From: Hyphomicrobiaceae bacterium
Lineage (GTDB): Bacteria > Pseudomonadota > Alphaproteobacteria > Rhizobiales > Devosiaceae
Assembly (NCBI GenBank): GCA_020638095.1
Contig: JACKJF010000005.1
Span: 124,001-188,000, forward strand
Direction of reading: 5' to 3'
Length of the DNA: 64,000 nucleotides
Position 1 is the first letter of the stretch, and the number at the start of each line of letters is the position of its first letter. The position numbers and the translations under genes were made by a program. The notes under the pieces are model-generated. The model was not told where the DNA came from and ran no database searches. It saw only the letters and a list, made by a program, of their open reading frames with translations. Below, one piece after another: positions 52,159-60,954 of this stretch.

Positions 52159-53526
52159 TCACGCCGCGTTGGGCCGCTGTTCGCCGGGGGCGGGAATGAA
52201 GGCGCCCTCGTCGGCATATTGGTTGAGTTTGTTCCTGAGGGTGCGGATCGAAATGCCGAGAATGTTGGCGGCATGAGTGCGGTTGCCGAGGCAGTGATCG
52301 AGCGTATCAAGAATCAGGTCGCGCTCGACGTCGGCAACGGTGCGGCCAACCAGCGACTGGGCGACGGCGTTGGCGGCCATGACCGCTTCCGCTGCGAGCG
52401 AGTTACGGCTGGCATCGACAAGGCCCGACCCGTCCGGCAGGAGAATATCGGCCGCCTCGATCGTGTCGCTCGATGAAAGAAGAACGGCGCGGTGGAGCGT
52501 GTTTTCGAGCTCGCGCACGTTGCCTGGCCACGGTGCCCGGCGGAGCTCGCGCTGGGCATCTTCAGTGAGGCGCCGTTCGCTGAGGCCGTTGGCAGCGGCA
52601 TATTTAGTGACGAAGTGCGCGGCGAGGGCGGCAATGTCCTCTGGCCGGTCGCGGAGGGCGGGCAGGCGAAGGTTGACGACGTTGAGGCGGAACAAAAGGT
52701 CTTCGCGAAACGAACCATCGCGTACGGCCTGGCCGAGATCGCGGTTGGAGGTGGCGAGAATGCGGATGTTGACCGGCACGGGTTTGGTTCCGCCCACCCG
52801 ATCGATGACCCTTTCCTGAATGGCGCGGAGAAGCTTGGCCTGAAGCCGCACGTCCATTTCCGAAATTTCGTCGAGCAGCAGGGTGCCGCCGTCGGCTTCC
52901 TCAAACTTGCCGATGCGCCGGCCCACAGCGCCGGTAAAGGCTCCCTTCTCGTGCCCGAAGAGTTCGGATTCGAGCAACGCTTCGGGGATGGCGGCGCAGT
53001 TGACTGAAATGAACGGCTGGCCCGCGCGCTTCGACCGGGCGTGAAGATATTTGGCCATCACCTCCTTGCCGGTGCCGCTTTCGCCGGTGATCAGAACCGA
53101 GGCGTCGGAGGTGGCGATCTGGTCCGCAAGCTTGACGACGCGGGCCATGGCCGGATCGCGGAAGAGGAAATCGTTGCTTTCGCGGGCAACGGCGGCGATG
53201 ACGGCGGCAATGAGCTCGGCATCGGGGGGAAGGGGGATATATTCCTTGGCGCCGGCGCGAATGGCATTGACGGCGGCTGCGGCGTTGCTCTCTGTGCCGC
53301 AGGCGACGAGTGGAACGTGAATGCGTTCAGCTTCAAGCGAGGAAATGAGGCGCGGAATGTCGCTCATCACGTCGACGAGCAGCAGGTCGGCGCCCTTGCC
53401 GGCGCGAAGGGCGGCGAGGGCAATGTCGACCGAGGGCGCGTGCGCCACCTTGGCGCCGCCCTGCATGGCGAGCTTGGTCGCTTCGCTCAGTTGACCTTCG
53501 AGGGCTCCAACAATCAGAAGTCGCAT
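52159..53526 (-). CDS. flbD: Sigma-54 dependent flagellar regulator FlbD
   Basis: Activates late flagellar genes with sigma-54, 455 residues. The N-terminal receiver-like domain (1-115) keeps an Asp in LLLVDVM but lacks the acidic pair near the start, as in known FlbD. The AAA+ domain has Walker A GESGTGKE, the sigma-54 contact loop GAFTGA, Walker [13 protein letters not shown] and the arginine-finger region [13 protein letters not shown] Fis-type HTH follows at the C-terminus ([20 protein letters not shown]). The order fliN-flbD is the Caulobacter order. Confidence 0.94.
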   Translation of the reverse strand: MRLLIVGALEGQLSEATKLAMQGGAKVAHAPSVDIALAALRAGKGADLLLVDVMSDIPRLISSLEAERIHVPLVACGTESNAAAAVNAIRAGAKEYIPLPPDAELIAAVIAAVARESNDFLFRDPAMARVVKLADQIATSDASVLITGESGTGKEVMAKYLHARSKRAGQPFISVNCAAIPEALLESELFGHEKGAFTGAVGRRIGKFEEADGGTLLLDEISEMDVRLQAKLLRAIQERVIDRVGGTKPVPVNIRILATSNRDLGQAVRDGSFREDLLFRLNVVNLRLPALRDRPEDIAALAAHFVTKYAAANGLSERRLTEDAQRELRRAPWPGNVRELENTLHRAVLLSSSDTIEAADILLPDGSGLVDASRNSLAAEAVMAANAVAQSLVGRTVADVERDLILDTLDHCLGNRTHAANILGISIRTLRNKLNQYADEGAFIPAPGEQRPNAA

Positions 53527-53536
53527 ATTGTGTCCC

Positions 53537-53872
53537 TCAGCCTGCCTTGATGATTTCAGTCATGGTGACGCCGAGCCGGTTTTCGACGAGAACGATTTCC
53601 CCGCGGGCGACGAGCCGGTCGTTGACCATGATGTCGATGGCTTCACCCACCTGCCGGTCGAGTTCGACCACAGTGCCGACATCGAGTTTCAGCAGTTCGG
53701 AAATCGGAATCTTCGAACGGCCGAGGACGACGGAAACGCGCACGGGAACGTCGAAAACGGCCTCGAGATCGGCGGCGGTATGCTGGCCGTCGGGTTCTGG
53801 CGTGCCGGCGTCAGGCGCTTCCATTTCCTGCAGGGAAATGTCCTCGAAGGAGGGCGAGTCTTTATCAGCCAT
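53537..53872 (-). CDS. fliN: Flagellar motor switch protein FliN
   Basis: A C-ring component controlling rotation direction, 111 residues. An acidic N-terminal tail is followed by the SpoA/FliN domain: [67 protein letters not shown]. It starts 8 bases inside the end of fliH, so translation is coupled. flbD follows after 10 bases. Confidence 0.96.
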   Translation of the reverse strand: MADKDSPSFEDISLQEMEAPDAGTPEPDGQHTAADLEAVFDVPVRVSVVLGRSKIPISELLKLDVGTVVELDRQVGEAIDIMVNDRLVARGEIVLVENRLGVTMTEIIKAG

Positions 53873-54590
53873 CTTGGTTCTCGCTGGTTAGGAGGCGATC
53901 GTCAGGGTCATCGGAGGCCGCGACGATCGACATTGCTTCCGGATCCACGGCGGTGTTGAGAGACAATGACTTCGCATCGGGGCCCAGGAACGCAGCGACC
54001 CTTGCGTCGATTTCTGCGTTGATCTGTCCAAGGTCGCGTACGAGACCGCCGTCGACCCACTCGAAGCGGGCGTCGGCCAGTCCGATCTCGGGCTCACCCA
54101 TGATGACCAGCCGTCCGGTGAAACCGGAAGTGGCGATCTGATTTTCAGCGAGCGTGCGGATTTCGTCGGCGAGATCGGGGTGACAGCGGATAACCAGGTG
54201 CGGCGCGTTGTCGAGCGAGAGCAGGCATTCGCGGAGCAGGGTGCCGATTTCCTCAATCGGGTGGCGTTCGATCAGGGCACCGGCCAGCTTGCGGGCGACG
54301 GCGACGGCGAGGTTGGTTGCATCGGCGGTGATTTCGGCGAGGCGTGCGTCGGAACGGTTGACGGCCTCGCCTGCGCGGGCAACGAGGCCTGTAGCCGCCG
54401 CCTCAAGTCCCCGGGCCGCCTCGGCAAGCGCCGAGGTCTGGCCCTCCTTGAGGCCGCGCGCATGACCACGCGCCTCGGCTTCGGCAAGCAGCCGATCGAG
54501 TTCCGCCTCGGCGATGACTTTCTGGCGCTTGGCGCCGCTCGCGGCGAAGTCGAGGTCGAAGCGGAATTTCTGGGGGGCAATGGAGGTCAT
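53865..54590 (-). CDS. fliH: Flagellar export regulator FliH (FlbE-like)
   Basis: Binds the FliI ATPase and links it to the C-ring, 241 residues. It has an N-terminal FRFDLDF motif, a long Ala/Glu/Arg coiled coil (AELDRLLAEAEARGHARGLKEGQTSALAEAARGLEAA) and a C-terminal V-type ATPase E-subunit-like domain (ERHPIEEIGTLLRECLLSLDNAPHLVIRCHPDLADEIR). Conservation is low in this family; position between fliG and fliN is decisive. Caulobacter calls this gene flbE. GGAGGTC-type Shine-Dalgarno text overlaps the fliG stop. Confidence 0.9.
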   Translation of the reverse strand: MTSIAPQKFRFDLDFAASGAKRQKVIAEAELDRLLAEAEARGHARGLKEGQTSALAEAARGLEAAATGLVARAGEAVNRSDARLAEITADATNLAVAVARKLAGALIERHPIEEIGTLLRECLLSLDNAPHLVIRCHPDLADEIRTLAENQIATSGFTGRLVIMGEPEIGLADARFEWVDGGLVRDLGQINAEIDARVAAFLGPDAKSLSLNTAVDPEAMSIVAASDDPDDRLLTSENQDG

Positions 54591-55664
54591 CTAGATGATC
54601 ATCTCCTCTTTGCCCTTGCCCTTGGAAATGACGATCTCGCCACGCGCCGCCATGTCCTTGGCGGTATTGACCAACTGGCTCTGCGCTTCATCGACGTCGC
54701 TCAGGCGGACTGGACCCATGGCTTCCATGTCGTCCTTGGCCATCTTGGCGGCGCGCGCCGACATGTTGGCGAAAAACTTCTCCTTGGCCTCGTCGGAAGC
54801 GCCCTTGAGCGCAAGGGTGAGCACCTTCTTGTCGATCGCCTGCAACACCGACTGGATGGCGTTGGGTTCGAGTTTGACCAGATCGTCAAAGGTGAACATG
54901 AGTTCCTTGATCCGGTCGGCGGCTTCGCGATTCTTCTCTTCGAGCGTGGTCATGAAGCGAGTTTCGGTCTGGCGGTCGAACGAATTGAAGATGTCGGCCA
55001 TCTGCTCATGGCTGTCGCGTCGCTTGGTGGTCGCCAGCGTCGACATGAACTCGGCGCGCAGGGTCAGTTCGATCTTTTCGAGAATATCTTTCTGCACCGG
55101 ATCGAGGGTCAGCATGCGCTGCACCACGTCCATGGCCAGTTCCTCGGGGAACACGGCCAGCAGGCGGCTGGCATGTTCGGTCGAAAGCTTGGAGAGCACC
55201 ACGGCGACGGTTTGCGGATATTCGTTACGCAGGTAGGCGGCGAGCACGTCTTCCTGAACGTTGGAAAGCTTCTCCCAGATCGTGCGGCCGGCCGGCCCGC
55301 GGATTTCTTCCATGATGGCGTCGACCCGGTCGTGCGGCAGGAAGGAGAGCAGCAGGCGTTCCGTGGTTTCGGTGTTGCCGGAGATCGACCCGTTGGACGA
55401 GACCTGGGTCACGAATTCGATCAGCAACTCGTCGAGCATGGTCTGGGTGATCGGCCCGAGCTGGACCATTGCGCGCGACAGGGTGCGGATCTCGATTTCG
55501 TCCAACTCGTCGAAAATCGGCTTGCCATGGTCCGGGCCGAGGGCGAGCAGCAGCACGGCGGCCTTTTCCATGCCGGTCAGCTGGCGCTGCTTGGCGTCGC
55601 CACCGACGACAAGGCCGCCTTTCATGGTTTCGCGCGCGGAGCTGACTTCGGCCACTGCCATCAT
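54591..55664 (-). CDS. fliG: Flagellar motor switch protein FliG
   Basis: C-ring protein that transmits torque from the stators, 357 residues. The middle domain has the EHPQTVAV-like motif (NEYPQTVAVVLSKL), and the C-terminal torque helix carries charged residues (FTFDDLVKLEPNAIQSVLQAIDKKVLTLALKGASDEAKEKFFANMSARAAKMAKDDMEAMGPVRLSDVDEAQSQLV). The ATG overlaps the fliF stop (ATGA) and the stop abuts the fliH start. Confidence 0.96.
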   Translation of the reverse strand: MMAVAEVSSARETMKGGLVVGGDAKQRQLTGMEKAAVLLLALGPDHGKPIFDELDEIEIRTLSRAMVQLGPITQTMLDELLIEFVTQVSSNGSISGNTETTERLLLSFLPHDRVDAIMEEIRGPAGRTIWEKLSNVQEDVLAAYLRNEYPQTVAVVLSKLSTEHASRLLAVFPEELAMDVVQRMLTLDPVQKDILEKIELTLRAEFMSTLATTKRRDSHEQMADIFNSFDRQTETRFMTTLEEKNREAADRIKELMFTFDDLVKLEPNAIQSVLQAIDKKVLTLALKGASDEAKEKFFANMSARAAKMAKDDMEAMGPVRLSDVDEAQSQLVNTAKDMAARGEIVISKGKGKEEMII

Positions 55665-57283
55665 GCCGCCTCGGTCAGCCAGTCACGTACGATGACGGAG
55701 GATTGGCGCGGATTTTCGGAAACGAGGCTGCCGACCGTTTCAATGGTGCGGGCGTGGGCCGCGCCCTGACGCTTGGCGGCGTCCATCATGGCTTTCTTCT
55801 CGGGATCGTCGGGTACGTGCATGACTTCGGTCAGCGCCTCTTCGGTCGAAACCGGCCGCATGGTGGGTTCGGGCAGGGCGAGCGTATCCTCCGGCGTCAA
55901 AACTTTTCTGACCAGCGGACGCATGACGAAGAAGATGAGCGCTAGGCCGATGAGCGCGGTGACGGCCATTTCGGCGGCTGACATCAGGTCGTCCCTGGTG
56001 AAGTCGAAAAGGCTGGGCTCGGACGTGCCGGCTGTGACGAGATCGGGACGCTCGGCGAACTGGAGATTGACGACCTGCAGCTGGTCGCCGCGGGTTTCGT
56101 CAAAGCCCATGGCGGACCGGACGAGATTGTTGATCTGGTCGATTTCTTGCGCGGTGCGCGGTTGATAGGTCGAATTGCCGTTGGCATCGGAGACATAGAT
56201 GCCATCGACGACCACGGCGACCGAGAGGCGTTTGATCGATCCGGCCTCGGAAATGTCGGTCTGGGTTTCCTTGGAGATTTCGTAATTGACCGTTTCTTCG
56301 GTGGTCTTCGACTGGTCGGTCGCCGCGCCGGGAGTTGCGGTCGACTGGTTGGCGTTCGGCAGGTCCTGGCCAACGCTGACCTGGCCGCTCGGCGTCTCGC
56401 CCGTGGATGAATTGGCGAGATCGCGGGTCTGGGAGGATCGGACGACCTGACCGTTCGGATCAAAGGTCTCTGACGATTTGGTCGAGCGGGTCGTTTCGAG
56501 TTCGGCGGTGACCTGAACGCGGGCGCGGCCGGCTCCGACCACGTTGGTCAAAAGGTCCTCGATGGCGTTCTTCAGGCGGGTTTCAACGGCGACGGTCCGT
56601 TCATCGAGATCGGTGCCAACAACGCCGTTGGCGGTATCGGTGTTGCCGGAAGCCAGAAGCCGGCCCGAATCGTCGATGACCGAGACGGCATTGGGGTCCA
56701 TGCCTTCGACGGCCGAGGCGATGATGTGCTGAATGGCGCGGATTTCGGACGCGTTGAGCGCGCCACGAATGCCCAGGGTGACCGAGGCGGTCGGGTCCTG
56801 ACGCTCACGGCGGAAGAGCTCGCGCTTGGGCAGAACGAGATGGACGCGGGCGGTCTTGACCTGGGCAAGAGAGGTGATGGTGCGGGCCAGTTCACCCTCG
56901 AGCGCGCGGATGAGGTTGACGTCCTGCACGAAGGACGTGGCGCCCAGCGTCGACTGCTGATCGAAGATCTCGTAACCGATCTGGCCGTTGGTCGGCAGGC
57001 CGCTGCCTGCAAGGGTCATGCGCACGGAAGTGATCTGATCGCGCGGAACGAGGATGGTTTCGCCGTCACCGCGCAGTTCGTAGGGCACGCCGCTCGACTG
57101 CAACTCGGCAACAATTGCCGCCGAATCATCGAAGGACAGACCGGAATAGAGCGGCGCCATCTGGGGCGCGGTAACGCGGAAGATGAGAAAGGCGAAAAAG
57201 CCCAGAAGCATGATGGTCACGACGCCCATCGCCGCGATGCGCGCCAGCCCCAGTCGGTTCAGCATTGCAGTTATCTGGTTCAT
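55661..57283 (-). CDS. fliF: Flagellar MS-ring protein FliF
   Basis: Forms the membrane ring on which the flagellum is built, 540 residues. A first membrane helix lies near residues 16-36 (AAMGVVTIMLLGFFAFLIFRV). The YscJ/FliF ring domains follow (GLSFDDSAAIVAELQSSGVPYELRGDGETILVP, ARTITSLAQVKTARVHLVLPKRELF), then a second helix near 438-458 and a cytoplasmic C-terminal FliG-binding tail. It is the first gene of the operon fliF-fliG-fliH-fliN-flbD-flhA. A candidate CtrA box lies 76 bases upstream of the start codon. Confidence 0.97.
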   Translation of the reverse strand: MNQITAMLNRLGLARIAAMGVVTIMLLGFFAFLIFRVTAPQMAPLYSGLSFDDSAAIVAELQSSGVPYELRGDGETILVPRDQITSVRMTLAGSGLPTNGQIGYEIFDQQSTLGATSFVQDVNLIRALEGELARTITSLAQVKTARVHLVLPKRELFRRERQDPTASVTLGIRGALNASEIRAIQHIIASAVEGMDPNAVSVIDDSGRLLASGNTDTANGVVGTDLDERTVAVETRLKNAIEDLLTNVVGAGRARVQVTAELETTRSTKSSETFDPNGQVVRSSQTRDLANSSTGETPSGQVSVGQDLPNANQSTATPGAATDQSKTTEETVNYEISKETQTDISEAGSIKRLSVAVVVDGIYVSDANGNSTYQPRTAQEIDQINNLVRSAMGFDETRGDQLQVVNLQFAERPDLVTAGTSEPSLFDFTRDDLMSAAEMAVTALIGLALIFFVMRPLVRKVLTPEDTLALPEPTMRPVSTEEALTEVMHVPDDPEKKAMMDAAKRQGAAHARTIETVGSLVSENPRQSSVIVRDWLTEAA

Positions 57284-57358
57284 CCCGTGGTGCCCAACCC
57301 GATTCGGTGCCCGGAATCCGGGCCAAAACGCAAGGTGGGCAAAATTTACCTAGCTCTT

Positions 57359-57375
57359 GGTAAACAAGTTGTTAA
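57359..57375 (-). promoter_or_regulatory. Candidate CtrA box before fliF
   Basis: On the minus strand TTAACAACTTGTTTACC: TTAA, 7-base spacer, then TTTACC, one mismatch from TTAACC. It lies 76 bases before the fliF start. In Caulobacter the fliF operon is a direct CtrA target. Confidence 0.5.
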
Positions 57376-57442
57376 TCGACTGTTGCATCTTGCGAATCTG
57401 CTGAAAGTTCGATCGCAGGGAAGCGTTGACCAGGGGACACAG

Positions 57443-58060
57443 ATGAAGATTCTGGGCCGGAAGACCTCAATCAATGTGCGCAAAGTGCTGTGGCTCGCCG
57501 CGGAACTTGGGCTGGACTATGAACACGAAGTTTGGGGGCGTCCCGATCGCGATCCCAACGTTGCGGAATTTCTGGCGCTCAATCCCAATGCGTTCGTGCC
57601 GGTACTGATCGACGGCGACTTCGTGCTTTGGGAGAGCCACGCGATCATGCGCTATCTGGTCGAACGCGAAGGCAGGGGACCGGTGCCCGCCGATATTGAG
57701 GCGCGGGCACTGATGAACCAGTGGCTCGACTGGCAGGGGAGCGACCTTTCGCCATCGGCGACCTATGCGGTCATGGCGCGGGTGAGAAAGATCGCCGGAT
57801 GGGATGATCCGGAGCGGATCAAACAGTCGCTCGCGGGCTGGACGCGCCACATGAATATTCTCGAAAACACACTGGCGGACGGGCGGCCTTTCATCATCGG
57901 AGATGGTTTTACGCTGGCCGACATATCGATCGGACTACAGGTCTACCGCTGGACCATGATCGACGGCGACGTGCCCGAGATGCCCAATTCACTGGCCTAT
58001 CTCGGCCGTCTCTTGCAGCGTCCCGCCGCAGCGCCGTGGATGATGCCGGCCACGCCCTGA
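57443..58060 (+). CDS. Glutathione S-transferase family protein
   Basis: A 205-residue cytosolic protein. The N-terminal thioredoxin-like domain reads MKILGRKTSINVRKVLWLAAELGLDYE, with the cis-Pro motif FVPVLIDGDFVLWESHAIMRYL containing the glutathione-binding Glu-Ser pair. The C-terminal helical domain has the N-capping motif GDGFTLADISIG. Substrate unknown. ATG 57443 with AGGGG upstream matches the family start; the longer open frame to 56726 lies antisense to fliF and is not real. It is divergent from fliF. Confidence 0.92.
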   Translation: MKILGRKTSINVRKVLWLAAELGLDYEHEVWGRPDRDPNVAEFLALNPNAFVPVLIDGDFVLWESHAIMRYLVEREGRGPVPADIEARALMNQWLDWQGSDLSPSATYAVMARVRKIAGWDDPERIKQSLAGWTRHMNILENTLADGRPFIIGDGFTLADISIGLQVYRWTMIDGDVPEMPNSLAYLGRLLQRPAAAPWMMPATP

Positions 58061-58075
58061 AGCCCGAATACACGA

Positions 58076-58109
58076 ACACCCCGAAACCGCCGTTGCGGCA
58101 CCGGGGTGT
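58076..58109 (+). terminator. Hairpin after the GST gene, probable terminator
   Basis: ACACCCC / GGGGTGT (58076-58109) encloses a second stem CCGC/GCGG. It lies 15 bases after the GST stop. There is no clear U-run, so termination is only probable. Confidence 0.5.
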
Positions 58110-58148
58110 CCATGCTGCATGGGACTGCTGAAAAAATTCCGGACCGGA

Positions 58149-58427
58149 TCAGGTTTCGCGGTAGTGCTGAATCCAGGTGGTGCGGAGGCCGGCGAGACCG
58201 TGCTTGTCGATCGAAGCCTGCCAGTTGAGGAACTCATCGACGCTAAGCTTGTAGCGGTCGCAGGCTTCCTCGAGACTGAGAAGACCGCCACGTACGGCCG
58301 CAACCACTTCGGCCTTGCGGCGAATGACCCAGCGGCGGGTGTTGGCGGAGGGCAGGTCGGCAATGGTCAACGGACTTCCATCCGGTCCGATGACGTATTT
58401 CACCCGGGGGCGCATGTGTACGGTCAT
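58149..58427 (-). CDS. sciP: CtrA inhibitor SciP (DUF1153)
   Basis: A 92-residue helix-turn-helix protein of the DUF1153 family: RVKYVIGPDGSPLTIADLPSANTRRWVIRRKAEVVAAVRGGLLSLEEACDRYKLSVDEFLNWQ. In Caulobacter SciP binds CtrA in G1 and stops it from recruiting RNA polymerase. The match to the family core (RRKAEVVAAV.GGLLSLEEAC.RY.L..DEF..WQ) is strong. ATG 58427 is preferred; ATG 58415 is also possible. A candidate CtrA box lies 74 bases upstream, which would close a feedback loop. Confidence 0.93.
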   Translation of the reverse strand: MTVHMRPRVKYVIGPDGSPLTIADLPSANTRRWVIRRKAEVVAAVRGGLLSLEEACDRYKLSVDEFLNWQASIDKHGLAGLRTTWIQHYRET

Positions 58428-58500
58428 TTTACTCTCTACTCAACCTGACCATAGATGGAGCCACTTTAGCCCCATCAACTTAAAATTTGCCTAAGTGACT

Positions 58501-58516
58501 GGTTACAGGTGGTTAA
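58501..58516 (-). promoter_or_regulatory. Candidate CtrA box before sciP
   Basis: On the minus strand TTAACCACCTGTAACC: TTAA, 7-base spacer, then TAACC, one base short of TTAACC. A GANTC site (GAATC on this strand) lies just upstream near 58523. sciP is a CtrA target in Caulobacter. Confidence 0.45.
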
Positions 58517-58620
58517 GAGTTTGATTCTGCTTTGCCAGCAAATTCAAATGACTAGGCCGCGCAAGCGACCGGTCCGGACCGGCCCCTGCGGCGGCAGGAA
58601 ATTTCCACGAGTTTTGGAGA

Positions 58621-59277
58621 TCAGCTGAGACCGACGGTCGTGACCGATGAGACCGGAATTTTCGACTGGCCGATAACGAGATAGGGCTCGTCGCCTGAAA
58701 GGTCGACGCCGGTGACGGTGCCGCTCATCTGCGTCGAGACGGGAATATAGCCATGATCGTCGCGGGCATCGATGGTGATCGAATAGGTGCCGTCGGGCAC
58801 CTGATGTCCTGAACTGTCGCGGCCGTCCCAGGTGTAGTTGCCCTGGCCCATGGAAATGTTGGTGGTGTCGGTGAAAACGGTGTTGCCGTTCGCGTCGTTG
58901 ATGGTGATGACCGAGTTCGGCGCGTCGCGGGCCGCGTCGAACGACCAGGTGGCCGAGCCGCCTATCAGTTCGCTGGTCGAGCCGGAGGCGCTGACCTTCT
59001 TGCCGATGAACGAGACGGCCTCGGCCGAGGTTCGGGTCGCGGTCGAGAGGGTCAGGGCCTTCAGGTAGTCGTTGGTCTTGAGCTGCTGTTCGACCGAGGT
59101 GAACTGCACCATCTGCTGGGTGAACTGATTGGTGTCGAGCGGATCGAGCGGGTTCTGGTTCTTGAGCTGAGTGGTCAAGAGCGACAGGAACGTGTCAAAA
59201 TTTTCCGCAATCGTCGGGCGATCGGTGGTCGAAGTCGACGTTGTGCTGCTTGTGGTGGAAATGCCGCTGACGGACAT
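58621..59277 (-). CDS. flgD: Flagellar hook capping protein FlgD
   Basis: Scaffold that caps the growing hook, 218 residues. A Ser/Thr-rich N-terminus is followed by the FlgD signature FDTFLSLLTTQLKNQNPLDPLDTNQFTQQMVQFTSVEQQLKTNDYL and the C-terminal FlgD Ig-like/Tudor region (SATWSFDAARDAPNSVITINDANGNTVFTDT, YTWDGRDSSGHQVPDGTYSITIDARD). GGAGAAAACC precedes the ATG. It lies 9 bases after fliK on the same strand, a common pair. Confidence 0.96.
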   Translation of the reverse strand: MSVSGISTTSSTTSTSTTDRPTIAENFDTFLSLLTTQLKNQNPLDPLDTNQFTQQMVQFTSVEQQLKTNDYLKALTLSTATRTSAEAVSFIGKKVSASGSTSELIGGSATWSFDAARDAPNSVITINDANGNTVFTDTTNISMGQGNYTWDGRDSSGHQVPDGTYSITIDARDDHGYIPVSTQMSGTVTGVDLSGDEPYLVIGQSKIPVSSVTTVGLS

Positions 59278-59286
59278 GGTTTTCTC

Positions 59287-60696
59287 CTAGACCACGAGAT
59301 TGAGGCCGCCGGGGCTGGCCCAGCCGCGGTAGGTTTGAAGAATTGCTGCAGGAACTTCTGCTTCGGTCTCGGCAGTTGCCGGGCCCTGCTGGGCCGGGCC
59401 GTCGCCAAAGGCGCTCTGCCCGAAACCCGAGCCGCCGTTCTGGCCGGCAAACGGGTTCTGCTTGAGCGCGAATTGCAGGTTGGTCTTGCCGGCATCGAGC
59501 CCCGATTGCTGCAGCGCCCGTTCAAGCGAACGCGCATCGCGATAAAGGAGGTCCAGCGTTTCCGGCCGTTCAACGGTCAGGCGCGCGCTGAGCGCGCCAT
59601 GATGATCGACATCCATTCTCACATCGATGCGGCCGAGTTCGGGCGGGTCGAGCCGGATCTGGAAGCGGTTGAGGCCTGCCTGCACGTGCCTCGTGATTTC
59701 GTAGGCCATGGCCGGAATATTGATGCGCGGGCCGTCCGGCGTCGACTGGCCATCGAGCGCTGCCGAGAAGGACGAAGACTGAACGCCGGTACCGGCAGCA
59801 GGGTTCGGGTTGACCGCCTGAAGTGCCGCAGGCTGGTCGTTGGCCTTGCCGAGTTGCGAAGCGTCGGCGCCCGAGATCGGCTTCAATGCTTCCCTGGCCG
59901 CCTCAAGCGTTGCCGCCGCCGCCGGGGTGCCGGGCTTTGCAGTATGCGGGTTGCCAGTATCGACGCCGCTTTTCTGAGCGAGTTCTGCCTGCTTCTGCTG
60001 GTTCTGACTCCGCATCAGCGCGGCGACCTCAGCGCTGGTCGGGCTGGTGCCGGTGAGGTCCTTCAGACCATCGCGCGCGAAACCGAGATCTCCGAGCGTT
60101 TGACGAAGTTGCGCCCGCGCCGGTTCCGCATCGTTGATGTTGGCCAGGCGGGACTGGAGTTCGTCGAGGAACTTCTTGAAATCGTCGCCAAGGCCGGTGC
60201 CGTCCTTGGCACCAAGCGCCTGCAACTGGTCGAGGAACTTGCGGGTGAGGGCGAGGGCCTGTTCGAAATCGGCGGAACCGGGTTTTTCGCCTGCTGCATT
60301 GACCGGCGCCCCGTCGCCCTTGCCGAGTAGCTTGTCGAGATATTGCACGAGCGTGTCGGCAAGCCCGGCAAGCGCCTGAAGGTCTGGCGTGCCACCGTCG
60401 CCGGTGCCGGTCAGCTGATCGATCAGTTGGGAAATGTCGTCGAGATTGACCTCTTCGTCGCCACCAAGCTTGAGGTTTCCGACCTTGATGGACAGGGACT
60501 GGGTTGCTGTCTGAGACGTATCCGGTACCGGGGTTGCGTTCGACCCGTGGTTCTGGCTGGCGGCTTTGACGATTTGCGAGGCGATATCGATCAGACTTCC
60601 AAATGCGTTGCCACCATTTGTCTGTGAGCGCGCATTGCGACCGGGCCCATCACCGGACCGGATGTTTATCGCATTGTTGACCGCATCGACCGCCAC
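59287..60696 (-). CDS. fliK: Flagellar hook-length control protein FliK
   Basis: Measures hook length and switches export specificity. The protein is about 469 residues from GTG 60696. Most of it is Ala/Gly/Asp/Gln-rich and disordered. The conserved Flg_hook domain is near the C-terminus: ITRHVQAGLNRFQIRLDPPELGRIDVRMDVDHHGALSARLTVERPETLDLLYRDARSLERALQQSGLDAG. I prefer GTG 60696 because AAAAGGAATCCGTC precedes it with good spacing. ATG 60804 would add 36 residues with no recognisable content and no ribosome site. It is coupled with flgD downstream. Confidence 0.88.
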   Translation of the reverse strand: MAVDAVNNAINIRSGDGPGRNARSQTNGGNAFGSLIDIASQIVKAASQNHGSNATPVPDTSQTATQSLSIKVGNLKLGGDEEVNLDDISQLIDQLTGTGDGGTPDLQALAGLADTLVQYLDKLLGKGDGAPVNAAGEKPGSADFEQALALTRKFLDQLQALGAKDGTGLGDDFKKFLDELQSRLANINDAEPARAQLRQTLGDLGFARDGLKDLTGTSPTSAEVAALMRSQNQQKQAELAQKSGVDTGNPHTAKPGTPAAAATLEAAREALKPISGADASQLGKANDQPAALQAVNPNPAAGTGVQSSSFSAALDGQSTPDGPRINIPAMAYEITRHVQAGLNRFQIRLDPPELGRIDVRMDVDHHGALSARLTVERPETLDLLYRDARSLERALQQSGLDAGKTNLQFALKQNPFAGQNGGSGFGQSAFGDGPAQQGPATAETEAEVPAAILQTYRGWASPGGLNLVV

Positions 60697-60954
60697 GACG
60701 GATTCCTTTTGGGCGCACGAATTCGCAAGAGTCCTTGCAAGGAGCTTGCCAATTGGCGTTGGTGACGAATTCGCGGGCTTTTTCAATCCATTGATGGTTT
60801 GCATGAGCAGGCGTCAGGCCGAGCCGGACCTGCAATTTTGTCCACTTGAGGTCCCGGGTGGGCAGTTTCTGCCGGGTCGCGATCGGCTTGCGGCGGGGAC
60901 AGCGAGGCGATAGAACCCGGCATCCGCTCGACCTTGACCCTTGCAGGATGGATC

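Noticed and set aside
54180..55769. Plus-strand frame of 529 codons opposite fliH-fliG
   Set aside because: It runs antisense through two certain flagellar genes and has no recognisable domain.
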